In this document: positions 8,397-19,621 of the stretch, one piece after another
Position numbering within the stretch: the stretch's first letter is position 1
Layout of the letters: the number at the start of each line of letters is the position of its first letter
Assembly (NCBI RefSeq): GCF_001969445.1
Contig: NZ_CP017297.1
Location: forward strand, 124,001 to 188,000
Length of the DNA stretch: 64,000 bases
Direction: 5' to 3'
DNA from: Brachybacterium sp. P6-10-X1
GTDB lineage: Bacteria; Actinomycetota; Actinomycetes; Actinomycetales; Dermabacteraceae
Translations under genes and position numbers: made by a program
Notes under the pieces: model-generated
Told to the model about the DNA's origin: nothing
Seen by the model: the letters and a program-made list of their open reading frames with translations, nothing else
Databases searched by the model: none

Positions 8397-9629
8397 ATGC
8401 CCGATGCGCCTCTCGCGCCCTCCGGAGTGCCCGACGAGATCTCCCCGCTGCGTCGGGTGATCGTCCACCGGCCCGGCCCCGAGCTCGAACGCCTCACCCC
8501 GGATTCCCGCGAGGAGTTCCTCTTCGATGAGGTGCTCTGGCGGGGGCGCGCCGAGGCCCAGCACGAGGAGTTCTCCGCCCTGCTGCGGTCCGAGGGGGTC
8601 GAGGTGCTGGAGCTGACGGATCTGCTCACCGATCTCCTGGAGATCCCCGACCTCCGCGCGGGCCTGCTGCAGCGGGCGCTGGACCCGGCCGTGCTCGGGG
8701 ACATCGCCGTGCAGGATCTCACCGAGGCGCTCGAGGAGATGCCGTCGGCCCGGCTGGTCGAGGTGATGATCGCGGGGATCACGGTCTCCGAGCTGCGCGG
8801 GCTCGGCGTCGGGCCCCGTTCGATCGCGCTGCAGCGGGTGCCCGAGGAGCATCTGGTCCTGGACCCGCTGCCCAACCACCTGTTCACCCGGGACCCCTCG
8901 GCCTGGATCGGCGACATGGTCTCGGTCAGCCCGATGCGCCACGGCGCCCGCCGCCGCGAGAGCCTGCACCTGGAGGCGATCTACCGCCACCATCCGTCCT
9001 TCGCCGGGACCGCCGCGCCGCGACGTCTGCTGGGGCGGGACGGGGCCGGCGCCGCCACCGTCGAGGGAGGGGACGTGATGATGCTGTCTCCCGAGGTGGT
9101 CGCCGTCGGGCTCTCGGAGCGCACCAGCGCGGTCGGGGTCGAACGGCTCGCCGCGGACCTGCTCGAGCACGGTCCCGTCCGGCGGGTGATCGCGATCGCC
9201 CTGCCGCATCGGCGCTCCATGATGCACCTGGACACCGTCACCACCGTCGTCGACCACGAGTCGATGCTGCGCTACGGGCCGCTGGGCATGCTGGAGACCT
9301 TCGAGATCGAGCGCCCGGGGGAGCGGCTGGTCTCGCGCGCTCGGGCGGCCGACGAGATGGACGACGTGCTCGCCAAGGGCCTCGGCGTCGATCGCCTGCG
9401 CGTGCTCAGCGCCGGACTGGACCCCTACACCGCGGCCCGCGAGCAGTGGGACGACGGCTGCAACGTCCTCGCGATCGCCCCGGGTCGCGTGGTCGCCTAT
9501 GAGCGGGCGGCGGCGACCAACGACTATCTGCGGGCCCAAGGGGTCGAGGTGCTGGAGTTCGCCGGCGACGAGCTCGGTCGCGGCCGCGGCGGGCCGCGCT
9601 GCATGAGCTGCCCCGTCTCCCGCGGCTGA
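8397..9629 (+). CDS. arcA: Arginine deiminase
   Basis: Hydrolyses arginine to citrulline and ammonia, the first step of the arginine deiminase pathway. The 410 residues show family motifs: [24 protein letters not shown] with the catalytic His, and the nucleophile Cys405 in the C-terminal MSCP motif (RCMSCPVSR). The ATG at 8397 has GAGGAG upstream. Ornithine carbamoyltransferase, carbamate kinase and an antiporter do not accompany it here, so the rest of the pathway must lie elsewhere or the gene works alone in arginine catabolism or acid tolerance. Confidence 0.95.
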   Translation: MPDAPLAPSGVPDEISPLRRVIVHRPGPELERLTPDSREEFLFDEVLWRGRAEAQHEEFSALLRSEGVEVLELTDLLTDLLEIPDLRAGLLQRALDPAVLGDIAVQDLTEALEEMPSARLVEVMIAGITVSELRGLGVGPRSIALQRVPEEHLVLDPLPNHLFTRDPSAWIGDMVSVSPMRHGARRRESLHLEAIYRHHPSFAGTAAPRRLLGRDGAGAATVEGGDVMMLSPEVVAVGLSERTSAVGVERLAADLLEHGPVRRVIAIALPHRRSMMHLDTVTTVVDHESMLRYGPLGMLETFEIERPGERLVSRARAADEMDDVLAKGLGVDRLRVLSAGLDPYTAAREQWDDGCNVLAIAPGRVVAYERAAATNDYLRAQGVEVLEFAGDELGRGRGGPRCMSCPVSRG

Positions 9630-9727
9630 GGGGGCGTGCGGGAGATCCGGGGCGACGACCCCGCGCCCGGGGATCCGAGCCCGGGGCCCTGGGGCGGAGG
9701 GGCACGCGGGGGATCCCGGGGAGGTTG

Positions 9728-10300
9728 TCAGCGCCGGGTGGGCGGAGGAGGATCCGCCTCCGTCTGCAGCGTCTGCGCCTGCTGCGGCAGCGGCTCGGTC
9801 AGAGAGCGCTCGAGCAGCAGCTGCTGGGTGCCGAACTCCTCCAGGCCCTTGCGGACGGTGAATCCGAGCTTGCGCAGCAGGGCGACGCTGCGCTTGTTGC
9901 GGGTCTGGCTGACCGCGATCACGTGCTCGTCCTCGAGCTCCCGGCGCGCCCAGGACAGCAGGGCGATGCACGACTCGGCCGCGAAGCCCTGTCCGGTCCA
10001 CTCCGGCAGCAGCGCATAGGACAGCTCCAGCTCGCCGCGGTCGTAGTCCAGCGTGATCGAACCGATCATGGTGTCGTCCTCGCCCAGGGCGAGCGCCCAG
10101 CGGCCCCAGCTCAGTCCCAGCGGGGAGAGCTCGAGAGCCTGCCGGGAGGCGTAGTCCACCGACCCGCCCAGGTATTCGCGGGTGACGGGGTCGGTCATCA
10201 GGCGGATCATCGCCGCGCGGTCCTCGTCGCCGGGCGGTCGGATCACCAGCCGTGGGCTGCGGATCCGCACCGGCCAGTCGCTCGTGCCTTCCTTCGTCAC
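9728..10300 (-). CDS. GNAT-family N-acetyltransferase, RimJ/RimL type
   Basis: 190-residue acetyl-CoA-dependent acetyltransferase. It opens with the RimJ/L-type strand SPRLVIRPPGDEDRAA. The acetyl-CoA loop is degenerate (LPEWTGQGFAAES) and is followed by the SVALLRKLGFTVRKG element typical of the family. The GTG at 10298-10300 is chosen because the domain starts just after it; the frame is open further upstream without homology. The last 20 residues are Pro/Gln rich. The target (ribosomal protein or small molecule) is unknown. Confidence 0.85.
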   Translation of the reverse strand: MTKEGTSDWPVRIRSPRLVIRPPGDEDRAAMIRLMTDPVTREYLGGSVDYASRQALELSPLGLSWGRWALALGEDDTMIGSITLDYDRGELELSYALLPEWTGQGFAAESCIALLSWARRELEDEHVIAVSQTRNKRSVALLRKLGFTVRKGLEEFGTQQLLLERSLTEPLPQQAQTLQTEADPPPPTRR

Positions 10301-10429
10301 GGCCCCACCGTACAAGGTGCGTCCCCGCGGGCCCGCGGACTTCCGCTGAGTTGCCGTCCTGTTGCCACCTGGTTGCCCCCGGTTTCCGTGCGGCGGCGTC
10401 CGAGTGCCTCGCGGGGTGGGGACGGACGG

Positions 10430-10435
10430 TATGGT
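10430..10435 (+). promoter_or_regulatory. Candidate -10 box for the gcv operon
   Basis: TATGGT about 100 nt upstream of the gcvT ATG is the best -10-like hexamer. The leader between them could carry regulation, but I do not find the conserved blocks of a glycine riboswitch in it. Confidence 0.3.
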
Positions 10436-10536
10436 GAGCCGTGCGGCACGCCGAGGTGCTGCGAACTGCCGGATCACGGGAACGTGCCGCGGATGCCGAG
10501 GGGCGAGGATCCCGCCCCGTGACGAGAAGGAGCACC

Positions 10537-11670
10537 ATGGTCGAGCAGGCCCTGCGCAGCACGGCGCTGGAAGCGGTCCACGAGTCGCTCGGAGCGACCT
10601 TCACAGATTTCGCGGGCTGGCGGATGCCGGTGCGCTACGCCTCCGACCTCGCCGAGCACGCCGCCGTCCGTGAGCGCGCGGGGCTGTTCGACCTCAGCCA
10701 CATGGGCGAGATCCACCTGCGGGGCCCGCAGGCCGGAGAGGCTCTGGACCACGCGCTGGCCGGGAAGCTGTCCGCGATGTCCGTCGGCCGCGCGAAGTAC
10801 TCGCTGCTGCTGACCGAGGAGGGCGGTGTGATCGACGACGTCATCACGTACCGCCTGGCCGACGACCATTACGTGACCGTCGCCAACGCCTCCAACGCGG
10901 AGGTCGACGCCGAGGAGCTCACCGCCCGGGCAGCAGGCTTCGACGTCGAGGTCGACGACGCCTCGGAGCGCACCGCGCTGATCGCGGTCCAGGGCCCGGC
11001 CAGCGAGGAGATCCTGCTGCGGGCGCTGACCACCGGCGACAGCGGCGTCGAGGGCATCGGCGCCGAGGATCTCACCGCGATGAGGAACTACCGCTTCGCC
11101 GCGGGCACCTACCGTGGTCAGGAGCTGCTGGTCGCCCGCACCGGGTACACCGGGGAGGACGGCTTCGAGCTGTACGTCCCCGGCGACCTCGCCGTCGCCC
11201 TGTGGGAGCAGCTGACCGCCGCCGGCGGAGAGGACCTCACCCCGTGCGGGCTCGCATGCCGCGACACCCTCCGCCTCGAGGCCGGCATGCCGCTGTACGG
11301 CCACGAGCTCTCCCGCGAGCTGTACCCCGCCCAGTCGGGGATGGGGCGCGTGGCCGCCCTGACGTCCAAGGGCGACTTCGTGGGCCGCAGCGGCATCGAG
11401 GCGGCGGACCTGACCGATCGTCCTGTCCTGGTGGGCCTGGTCGCCGAGGGGCGTCGTGCCGCGCGCGCCGGCTCCGAGGTGCGGGACGGGCAGGGCCGCG
11501 CGGTCGGGACGATCACCTCCGGCGCGCTGTCCCCGACGCTCGGCCATCCCATCGCCATGGCGTTCGTGTCCCCGGGGGTCGCCGACGAGGGCACCGAGCT
11601 CGTCGCCGACGTCCGCGGCAAGGACCTGCCCGCCCGGATCGTCGCCCTGCCGTTCTACCGGCGCGGCTGA
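10537..11670 (+). CDS. gcvT: Aminomethyltransferase, glycine cleavage system T protein
   Basis: Transfers the aminomethyl carbon from lipoyl-H protein to tetrahydrofolate and releases ammonia. 377 residues, family length. The folate-binding N-terminus begins FTDFAGWRMPVRY, followed by FDLSHMGEI. The middle has ARTGYTGEDGFELY and CGLACRDTLRLEAGMPLYGHEL. The ATG at 10537 is preceded by AGAAGGAG; an upstream in-frame GTG (10441) would add residues with no homology. It is the first gene of gcvT-gcvH-gcvP and supplies one-carbon units from glycine. Confidence 0.96.
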   Translation: MVEQALRSTALEAVHESLGATFTDFAGWRMPVRYASDLAEHAAVRERAGLFDLSHMGEIHLRGPQAGEALDHALAGKLSAMSVGRAKYSLLLTEEGGVIDDVITYRLADDHYVTVANASNAEVDAEELTARAAGFDVEVDDASERTALIAVQGPASEEILLRALTTGDSGVEGIGAEDLTAMRNYRFAAGTYRGQELLVARTGYTGEDGFELYVPGDLAVALWEQLTAAGGEDLTPCGLACRDTLRLEAGMPLYGHELSRELYPAQSGMGRVAALTSKGDFVGRSGIEAADLTDRPVLVGLVAEGRRAARAGSEVRDGQGRAVGTITSGALSPTLGHPIAMAFVSPGVADEGTELVADVRGKDLPARIVALPFYRRG

Positions 11671-11676
11671 TCCTCA

Positions 11677-11746
11677 CGCCCCGCGACCCCCGCTCGACCC
11701 CCGCGTACCCGACCCCCGCGAACCCGACCCCCGCTCAACCCCCGTT
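11677..11746. repeat. Degenerate CGACCCCCGC tandem repeats between gcvT and gcvH
   Basis: The spacer contains five imperfect copies of a GACCCCCGC core spaced about 11-15 nt apart, the third and fourth within near-identical CCGACCCCCGCG units. The run is cytosine-rich on this strand and reads without hairpin potential. It may be replication slippage, or a C-rich spacer setting distance between the two cistrons. Confidence 0.6.
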
Positions 11747-11770
11747 TCCCCTTCAGGAAGGACCATCCTC

Positions 11771-12142
11771 ATGACCGCAGAGCTCCTCTTCAGCAAGGAC
11801 CACGAGTGGGTCCGCGTCGTCTCCGACGGCGTCGCCGTGGTCGGTGTGACCGACTACGCCGCCGAACAGCTCGGCGACGTGGTCTACGTCGACCTGCCCG
11901 AGTCCGGGGACGAGATCTCCGCCGGCTCCGAGATGGGCGAGATCGAGTCCACCAAGTCGGTCTCGGATCTGTTCTCCCCGATCTCCGGCACCGTCTCCGA
12001 GATCAATCCGGCCGTCGTCGACACCCCGGAGCTGGTCAACTCCTCCCCGTTCGACGAGGGATGGCTGCTCAAGGCCAGCTTCGACGCGCTGCCCGAGGAC
12101 CTGCTCAGCGCCGAGGACTACAAGGCCTTCACCGCATCCTGA
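11771..12142 (+). CDS. gcvH: Glycine cleavage system H protein
   Basis: Lipoate-carrying shuttle of the glycine cleavage complex. 123 residues. The lipoylated lysine is K62 in GEIESTKSVSDLFSP, within the biotinyl/lipoyl hammerhead fold. It starts MTAELLFSKDHEWVRV as expected, with CAGGAAGGA before the ATG. It lies 100 nt after gcvT across a C-rich repeat, and 106 nt before gcvP. Confidence 0.97.
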   Translation: MTAELLFSKDHEWVRVVSDGVAVVGVTDYAAEQLGDVVYVDLPESGDEISAGSEMGEIESTKSVSDLFSPISGTVSEINPAVVDTPELVNSSPFDEGWLLKASFDALPEDLLSAEDYKAFTAS

Positions 12143-12248
12143 GACCGAGCCGCTCGAAGGCGGCCGCCCCGAGGCATCGAGGAGCGGCCGTCTCCGCCAC
12201 GGCGCACGCACGCACCGAGAACCGCGAGACCAGGGGCACTGCTGAACC

Positions 12249-15218
<2,970 letters not shown>

Positions 15219-15313
15219 GATTCCCGCGGCGCGGGCGCGGTGGCGGGGGAGACCGCTCGGCGACTCGTGAACAGCTGTGACGCCCCGGTTTTCGCCCCGG
15301 GGCGTCGGGGCCA

Positions 15314-15319
15314 TACGCT
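15314..15319 (+). promoter_or_regulatory. -10 element of leaderless promoter for the MetE-like gene
   Basis: TACGCT ends seven nucleotides before the ATG at 15327, with no ribosome site between them. Confidence 0.4.
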
Positions 15320-15326
15320 CGTGCCC

Positions 15327-16538
15327 ATGACCGAGATCCTCACGACCCATGCCGGTTCCCTCCCCCGCAGTGAGGAGCTGATCGCCGCCAACGCCGCGCG
15401 CCCCGTCGGCGCGGACGGGCTGACCCCCGCGCCGACCGACGAGTTCCGTGAGGTGCTGCGCCAGGCGGTCTCGGACGTCGTCGCCCGCCAGCGCGAGATC
15501 GGTATCGCCATCCCCAACGATGGCGAGTACGGGCATCTGATGGGCTCCGCCGTGAACTACGGTTCCTGGTGGTCCTACATCTTCGACCGCGTCAGCGGCC
15601 TCGAACTGACCGGCAGCGACCACTTCTCCAGCGAGCCGGTGCGCTCGAGCCCCGGCGACGTGCGCCTGACGACCTTCCCCGACCGGCGCGACTGGACGAT
15701 CTTCGCCGACGCCTACCAGGACCCCACCTCGGGCATCACCGTCGGCGGCCAGGCCACCTTCCCGGCGGCGACCGGCGAGATCGCCTACTCCGACGTCGGT
15801 CGCGAGCTGGTGGCCCAGGACGTGGCCAACGTGCAGGCGGCCCTCGAAGCGGCCGGCTACGACCGCGGCTTCGTCAACGCCCTCTCCCCGGGCTCGGGCA
15901 GCCGCATCGTCGATGACCACTACGGGGACGAGGACGCCTTCCTCGACGCCTGGGTGGAGGTGATGCGCCCGGAGTACGAGGCCATCGCCGCCGCCGGGCT
16001 CACCGTGCAGATCGACGACCCGTCGATCGCCGAGAACTGGGACCAGATCAATCCCGAGCCGAGCGTCGAGGACTACCTCGCCTTCACCCGCAAGCGCGTC
16101 GACGCGGTCAACCGGGCCCTGGTGAACGTCCCCACCGAGCAGACCCGGTTCCACCTGTGCTGGGGATCCTGGCACGGCCCCCACACCACCGACATCGAGT
16201 TCCGCCACATCGCCCCGCTGCTGCTGGAGATCGATGCCAGGTACTACAGCTTCGAGGCGGCCAACGTGCGCCATGAGCACGAGTGGACCGTGTGGGAGGA
16301 CCTCGAGCTGCCCCAGGACAAGGTCCTCGTGCCCGGCATCGTCTCCCACGCGACCAACGTGGTCGAGCATCCCGAGCTGGTCGCCCAGCGCCTCGAGCGC
16401 TTCGCGACACTGGTCGGCCCCGATCGCGTCATCGGCTCCACCGACTGCGGACTCGGCGGACGCATCCACCCGCAGATCGCCTGGGCCAAGCTCGACGCGC
16501 TCGTCCGCGGCGCGGAGATCGCCTCCCGCAGGGTCTGA
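15327..16538 (+). CDS. Cobalamin-independent methionine synthase-like methyltransferase (stand-alone C-terminal MetE domain)
   Basis: 403-residue zinc methyltransferase of the MetE/UROD superfamily. Only the catalytic C-terminal barrel is present; full MetE has about 750 residues. Likely zinc ligands are H276 and C278 (FHLCWGSWHG), E310 (YSFEAANV) and C374 (STDCGLGG), matching the His-Cys-Glu-Cys set of MetE. The start TTHAGSLPR is typical of the short family, which includes archaeal MetE, coenzyme M transferases and many uncharacterised actinobacterial proteins. The ATG at 15327 lies just after a -10-like TACGCT, suggesting a leaderless transcript. It could methylate homocysteine or a different thiol; the neighbours do not decide. 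Confidence 0.85.
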   Translation: MTEILTTHAGSLPRSEELIAANAARPVGADGLTPAPTDEFREVLRQAVSDVVARQREIGIAIPNDGEYGHLMGSAVNYGSWWSYIFDRVSGLELTGSDHFSSEPVRSSPGDVRLTTFPDRRDWTIFADAYQDPTSGITVGGQATFPAATGEIAYSDVGRELVAQDVANVQAALEAAGYDRGFVNALSPGSGSRIVDDHYGDEDAFLDAWVEVMRPEYEAIAAAGLTVQIDDPSIAENWDQINPEPSVEDYLAFTRKRVDAVNRALVNVPTEQTRFHLCWGSWHGPHTTDIEFRHIAPLLLEIDARYYSFEAANVRHEHEWTVWEDLELPQDKVLVPGIVSHATNVVEHPELVAQRLERFATLVGPDRVIGSTDCGLGGRIHPQIAWAKLDALVRGAEIASRRV

Positions 16539-16623
16539 GCACCGGGACGCGGGGTCTGAGCACGGAAGTCCGGCGAGCCCGCGCGCACGAGCACTTCGAC
16601 CCGCGTGGCGTTCGGCGGCGTCC

Positions 16624-16723
16624 GCGTGATCGGGGCTTGCGGGCATCTGCGTGACCGGGACTCGCCGGCGCCTGCGTGAACGGGGCTTGCGGGAGCCTGC
16701 GTGATCGCGGCTCGCCGGTGTCT
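16624..16723. repeat. 25-bp tandem repeat, four units in alternating A-B-A-B forms
   Basis: Four exact 25-nt steps each begin GCGTGA. Units 1 and 3 share a core GGGGCTTGCGGG; units 2 and 4 share a CTCGCCGG core. The array therefore has a higher-order 50-bp period, implying duplication of a dimer. A fifth partial GCGTG follows. Confidence 0.85.
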
Positions 16724-16835
16724 GCGTGCCGTGACGGGTCGTCGAGCGCGACACGCGCATCGATTCCACTGTTCCGGCCCGGACTCGGGATGGATGGGTG
16801 GAACCGGCGCTCGCGCGGCGGTGTGTCGTGGACGG

Positions 16836-16880
16836 GTGCCCGGGACACCACCTGCGCGGTGTGGGTCGCCGCCCGGGCAC
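16836..16880. repeat. Inverted repeat GTGCCCGGG...CCCGGGCAC
   Basis: The 9-nt arms (16836-16844, 16872-16880) are perfect, and inside them ACACC pairs with GGTGT. RNA from either strand could fold here. It runs straight into the 13-14-bp repeat array. It could end transcription of the MetE-like gene, though there is no T run. Confidence 0.5.
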
Positions 16881-16968
16881 GGCATCCGGGCATGGCATCC
16901 GGGGCACGCGCCCGGGGCACGGCACCCGGGCATGGCCTCCGGGGCACGGCCTCCGGGGGCACGGCGGA
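16872..16968. repeat. 13-14-bp tandem repeat (CCGGGGCACGGC type), about seven copies
   Basis: Seven consecutive imperfect copies of CCGGG(G)CAYGGCNT run up to about 75 bp before the glycosyltransferase start. Copies differ at one or two positions and alternate between 13 and 14 nt, so the array is not codon-phased and is unlikely to be coding. Confidence 0.8.
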
Positions 16969-17043
16969 GAGTTCACCTCGGCGTCGACAAGATGTCATTC
17001 GGGCGTGGACCCGATTCTGCTCGGGCGAGAGAGCATCGGGGGC

Positions 17044-18189
17044 GTGAGGATCCTCATCGTCGCCGAATCGTTCCTGCCGCACATGAACGGAGTCACCAAC
17101 TCGGTGCTCCGCGTCGTCGACCACTTCGCCGCCACGGGCGACGACGTCGCGATCATCGCCCCGCAGTGGCCACGGGCCGAGACCTCCCTGCGCACCTCCT
17201 GCGGACGCACGATCGAGGTGCACCGCGTCCCGTCGGCCCCGCTGCCCGGCTACTCGGCGGTGCGGATCGCCGCGGCCGGCGCCACGACGCTGCGCCGCCG
17301 GATCGAGGAGTTCCGGCCCGACGTCGTCCACCTGGCCTCGCCCACCGTCCTCGGCGGGCGGGCGATGGTGGCCGCGCAGAAGGCGGGGGTCCCCACCGTC
17401 GCCGTCTACCAGACCGACATCCCCGGCTACACCGCGCGCTACGGGATGCCGTTCCTCGCCCGGGCCTCCTGGCGGGCGATGCGCGAGGTCCACAACCGGG
17501 CCACCCTCACCCTCGCTCCCTCCACCACGACCCGGGACGAACTGATCGAGCACGGTATCGACCGGGTGGACCTGTGGCGCCGCGGCGTGGACACCTCCTT
17601 GTTCTCCCCCTCGCTGCACAGCGACGAGCTGCGCGCGCAGTACGCGGAGCCCGGCGAGAAGCTCGTGGTGTACATGGGGCGTCTCGCAGCCGAGAAGCAG
17701 GTCGCTGATCTGCAGGTCATCCACGACATGCCGGGGGTGCGCCTGCTGATCGTCGGCGACGGCCCGGAACGCGAGGCGCTGCGGCGCCGGATGCCCCGGG
17801 CGCGTTTCGCCGGCTTCCGCTCGGGGACGGACCTCGCCGCCCACCTCGCCAGCGCCGACCTCTTCATCCACCCCGGCGAGCTCGAGACCTTCGGTCAGAC
17901 CATCCAGGAGGCCATGGCCTCCGGCCTGCCCGTGATCGCTCCCCGCCGCGGCGGCCCCGTCGACCTCGTCTCGCCCAGCCGCACCGGGTGGCTCTACACC
18001 CCGGGGATGCTCGATGAGCTCCAGGAGCAGGCCGCCGACCTGCTGTTCGACGATGCCAAGCGGCGCGCCTTCGGCCGGGCCGCGCTGGAGAGCGTGCACA
18101 AGCGCACCTGGCCGGTGCTCGCCGAGCAGCTGCGCGGCTACTACCTCGCCGCTCTCGAGAGCCATCGGGGCCTGCTCGGCGCCCGCTGA
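17044..18189 (+). CDS. GT-B glycosyltransferase, MgtA-like alpha-mannosyltransferase
   Basis: 381-residue GT4-type glycosyltransferase of the cytoplasmic membrane face. It starts VRILIVAESFLPHMNGVTNSVLRVV, close to actinobacterial MgtA, which mannosylates a glucuronosyl-diacylglycerol on the way to lipomannan-like glycolipids. The middle has HLASPTVLGGRAM and VAVYQTDIPGY. The C-terminal nucleotide-sugar site is ELETFGQTIQEAMASGLPVIAPRRGGP, with the E-x7-E pattern. The GTG at 17044 is where homology begins; the frame is open far upstream through repeats. GDP-mannose is the likely donor, by family analogy. Confidence 0.87.
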   Translation: MRILIVAESFLPHMNGVTNSVLRVVDHFAATGDDVAIIAPQWPRAETSLRTSCGRTIEVHRVPSAPLPGYSAVRIAAAGATTLRRRIEEFRPDVVHLASPTVLGGRAMVAAQKAGVPTVAVYQTDIPGYTARYGMPFLARASWRAMREVHNRATLTLAPSTTTRDELIEHGIDRVDLWRRGVDTSLFSPSLHSDELRAQYAEPGEKLVVYMGRLAAEKQVADLQVIHDMPGVRLLIVGDGPEREALRRRMPRARFAGFRSGTDLAAHLASADLFIHPGELETFGQTIQEAMASGLPVIAPRRGGPVDLVSPSRTGWLYTPGMLDELQEQAADLLFDDAKRRAFGRAALESVHKRTWPVLAEQLRGYYLAALESHRGLLGAR

Positions 18190-18308
18190 GCAGCCGCGCC
18201 CCTGGTTCACATTCGGCCACAGAGCTCGCCCCCACCCCTGCCCGCAGGATGAACTGTGTCCTGTCGCCGAGATCGGCGGCACGGATTCCCGCGGAAAGGA
18301 CCACCATC

Positions 18309-19055
18309 ATGGCGCAGCGCACCACCCGTCGCCCGCTCATCGGCGTGACCGCAGGGACCCGCGCCATGATGACCGGCGCCTGGGCGGGCCATGACGCCGT
18401 GGTGGTCACCGAGCACTACGTGCGCGCGGTCCGCGACGCCGGTGCCCGGCCCGTGATCCTCGCCCCCCAGGACGACTGGAGCGACGAGGAGATCTCCGAG
18501 CTCGACGGTCTCGTCCTCACCGGCGGCACCGATCTGGATCCCGCGGCCTGGGGCGAGGACGCTCTGGCCACCGACATGACCCCGGATCCGGAGCGCGACG
18601 CCTTCGAGACGGCGCTGTACCGCGCGGCCCGCCGCACCGACGTCCCGGTGCTCGGCATCTGCCGCGGCCTGCAGATCATCGTGATCGCCGAGGGCGGCGC
18701 GCTGCACCGCCACCTCCCGACGGACCTCCCGGCCCATCCCACGACGGGGGAGCGCCCCACCGCGGTGGAGGCCGCCATCGACGCGGACAGCGACCTCGCC
18801 CTCGCCCTCGGCACCCGCGCCGAGGTCACCGCCTTCCACCACCAGGGCGTCGCCGAGGTGGCCGGAGAGCTGCGGGTGGTCGCCCGCCACGAGAGCTCCC
18901 TGCCGCTCGCCGTCGAGGCCGTGGGCGGATCCAGCGTTCTGGCCGTGCAGTGGCACCCCGAGATCGACGGGGCCGACGGCGCCGCCGTGTTCGGGAGCCT
19001 GCTCACCGCGATCCGCCACCGCGCCGAGTCGGCACCGGCTCCCTCCCTGGTCTAG
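18309..19055 (+). CDS. Class I glutamine amidotransferase-like hydrolase (gamma-glutamyl-GABA hydrolase, peptidase C26)
   Basis: 248-residue PuuD-like enzyme that cleaves gamma-glutamyl bonds. The nucleophile Cys is in GICRGLQIIVIAEGG and the catalytic His in VQWHPEID. LVLTGGTDLDPAAWGED is the family substrate-site motif. The start MAQRTTRRPLIGVTAG is preceded by GGAAAGGACC. PuuD acts in putrescine degradation, but no other puu genes are here, so the substrate may be another gamma-glutamyl amide. Confidence 0.9.
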   Translation: MAQRTTRRPLIGVTAGTRAMMTGAWAGHDAVVVTEHYVRAVRDAGARPVILAPQDDWSDEEISELDGLVLTGGTDLDPAAWGEDALATDMTPDPERDAFETALYRAARRTDVPVLGICRGLQIIVIAEGGALHRHLPTDLPAHPTTGERPTAVEAAIDADSDLALALGTRAEVTAFHHQGVAEVAGELRVVARHESSLPLAVEAVGGSSVLAVQWHPEIDGADGAAVFGSLLTAIRHRAESAPAPSLV

Positions 19056-19134
19056 GATGGGCTCGAACGTCCGCGCCCTCGGGCCCCGGCCCGCAGCGGG
19101 CGGAACGATCAGGTGACACGGAGGAAGAACCACC

Positions 19135-19374
19135 ATGAGCAACGAGCAGGTCACGAGCACCGTCGAGACGACGGAGCGTCGTGAGGAGAACCAGACGTCG
19201 CACGGCAATAACCTGGTGCTCAGCATCGTGCTGTTCGTCGTGCTGTTCGGCCTCTTCGCCGGTGGGCTCTACGTGATGAGCCTGTTCACGGCCGTGACCT
19301 TCGTCGTCGGACTCGGGATGTGCCTGTTCGCGCTGTTCCTGACCTTCGACCTGGTGCCTCGTTTCCTGACCTGA
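19135..19374 (+). CDS. Small two-span membrane protein
   Basis: 79 residues, unrecognised. The first 25 are polar and Glu/Thr rich (MSNEQVTSTVETTERREEN). Two hydrophobic segments follow, about 27-49 and 51-73 (LVLSIVLFVVLFGLFAGGLYV, TFVVGLGMCLFALFLTF). GGAGGAAG sits well before the ATG, and a strong terminator hairpin follows the stop, so it is a real transcription unit. Lengths and hydrophobicity suggest a helical hairpin in the plasma membrane. No function is proposed. Confidence 0.75.
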   Translation: MSNEQVTSTVETTERREENQTSHGNNLVLSIVLFVVLFGLFAGGLYVMSLFTAVTFVVGLGMCLFALFLTFDLVPRFLT

Positions 19375-19384
19375 TCAGCTCCTG

Positions 19385-19429
19385 ACATTCCTCGTGCCCG
19401 GTCGCCGTACGGTGACCGGGCACGAATGT
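19385..19429 (+). terminator. Hairpin terminator after the small membrane protein gene
   Basis: A 15-bp stem (19392-19406 with 19411-19425, one G-U pair) is closed by a GTAC loop. Outside it ACATT/AATGT can extend the pairing beyond a small bulge. The stem starts about 17 nt after the stop codon. Confidence 0.8.
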
Positions 19430-19621
19430 TCCCGGGCGGGGGGGCGGGGCCGGGCAGCCCAGTTCGGGCGGCCCAGTTCGGGCAGGGACGTCGGCGGCGG
19501 AGAAGGGCTCCGCCGACGACGCACGATCCGGTGGCTCCGGGTGATCGCCGGCAGTGGTCGCGCCGCCGGGCCGGGTGATCGACGGGCCGGGCGGTTGGAA
19601 TCCGGGGGCGGACGTCGGACA

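Larger units (their letters stand above)
16539..17043. other. 505-bp gene-free, repeat-rich interval
   Basis: No credible gene is seen on either strand; the frames that stay open are low-complexity and Arg/Gly/His rich. The interval holds a four-unit 25-bp tandem array (16624-16723), a 9-bp inverted repeat (16836-16880) and seven copies of a 13-14-bp unit (16872-16968). Nothing resembles a tRNA or a known riboswitch. Confidence 0.75.

Noticed and set aside
10436..10536. Glycine riboswitch upstream of gcvT
   Set aside because: I could not find the conserved glycine-aptamer blocks or tandem aptamer layout. A covariance-model search would settle this.
8283..10604. N-terminal extension of the aldo/keto reductase over the arcA region
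   Set aside because: The frame is open, but the AKR domain begins right after an ATG with a strong ribosome site, and the extension is antisense to arginine deiminase.
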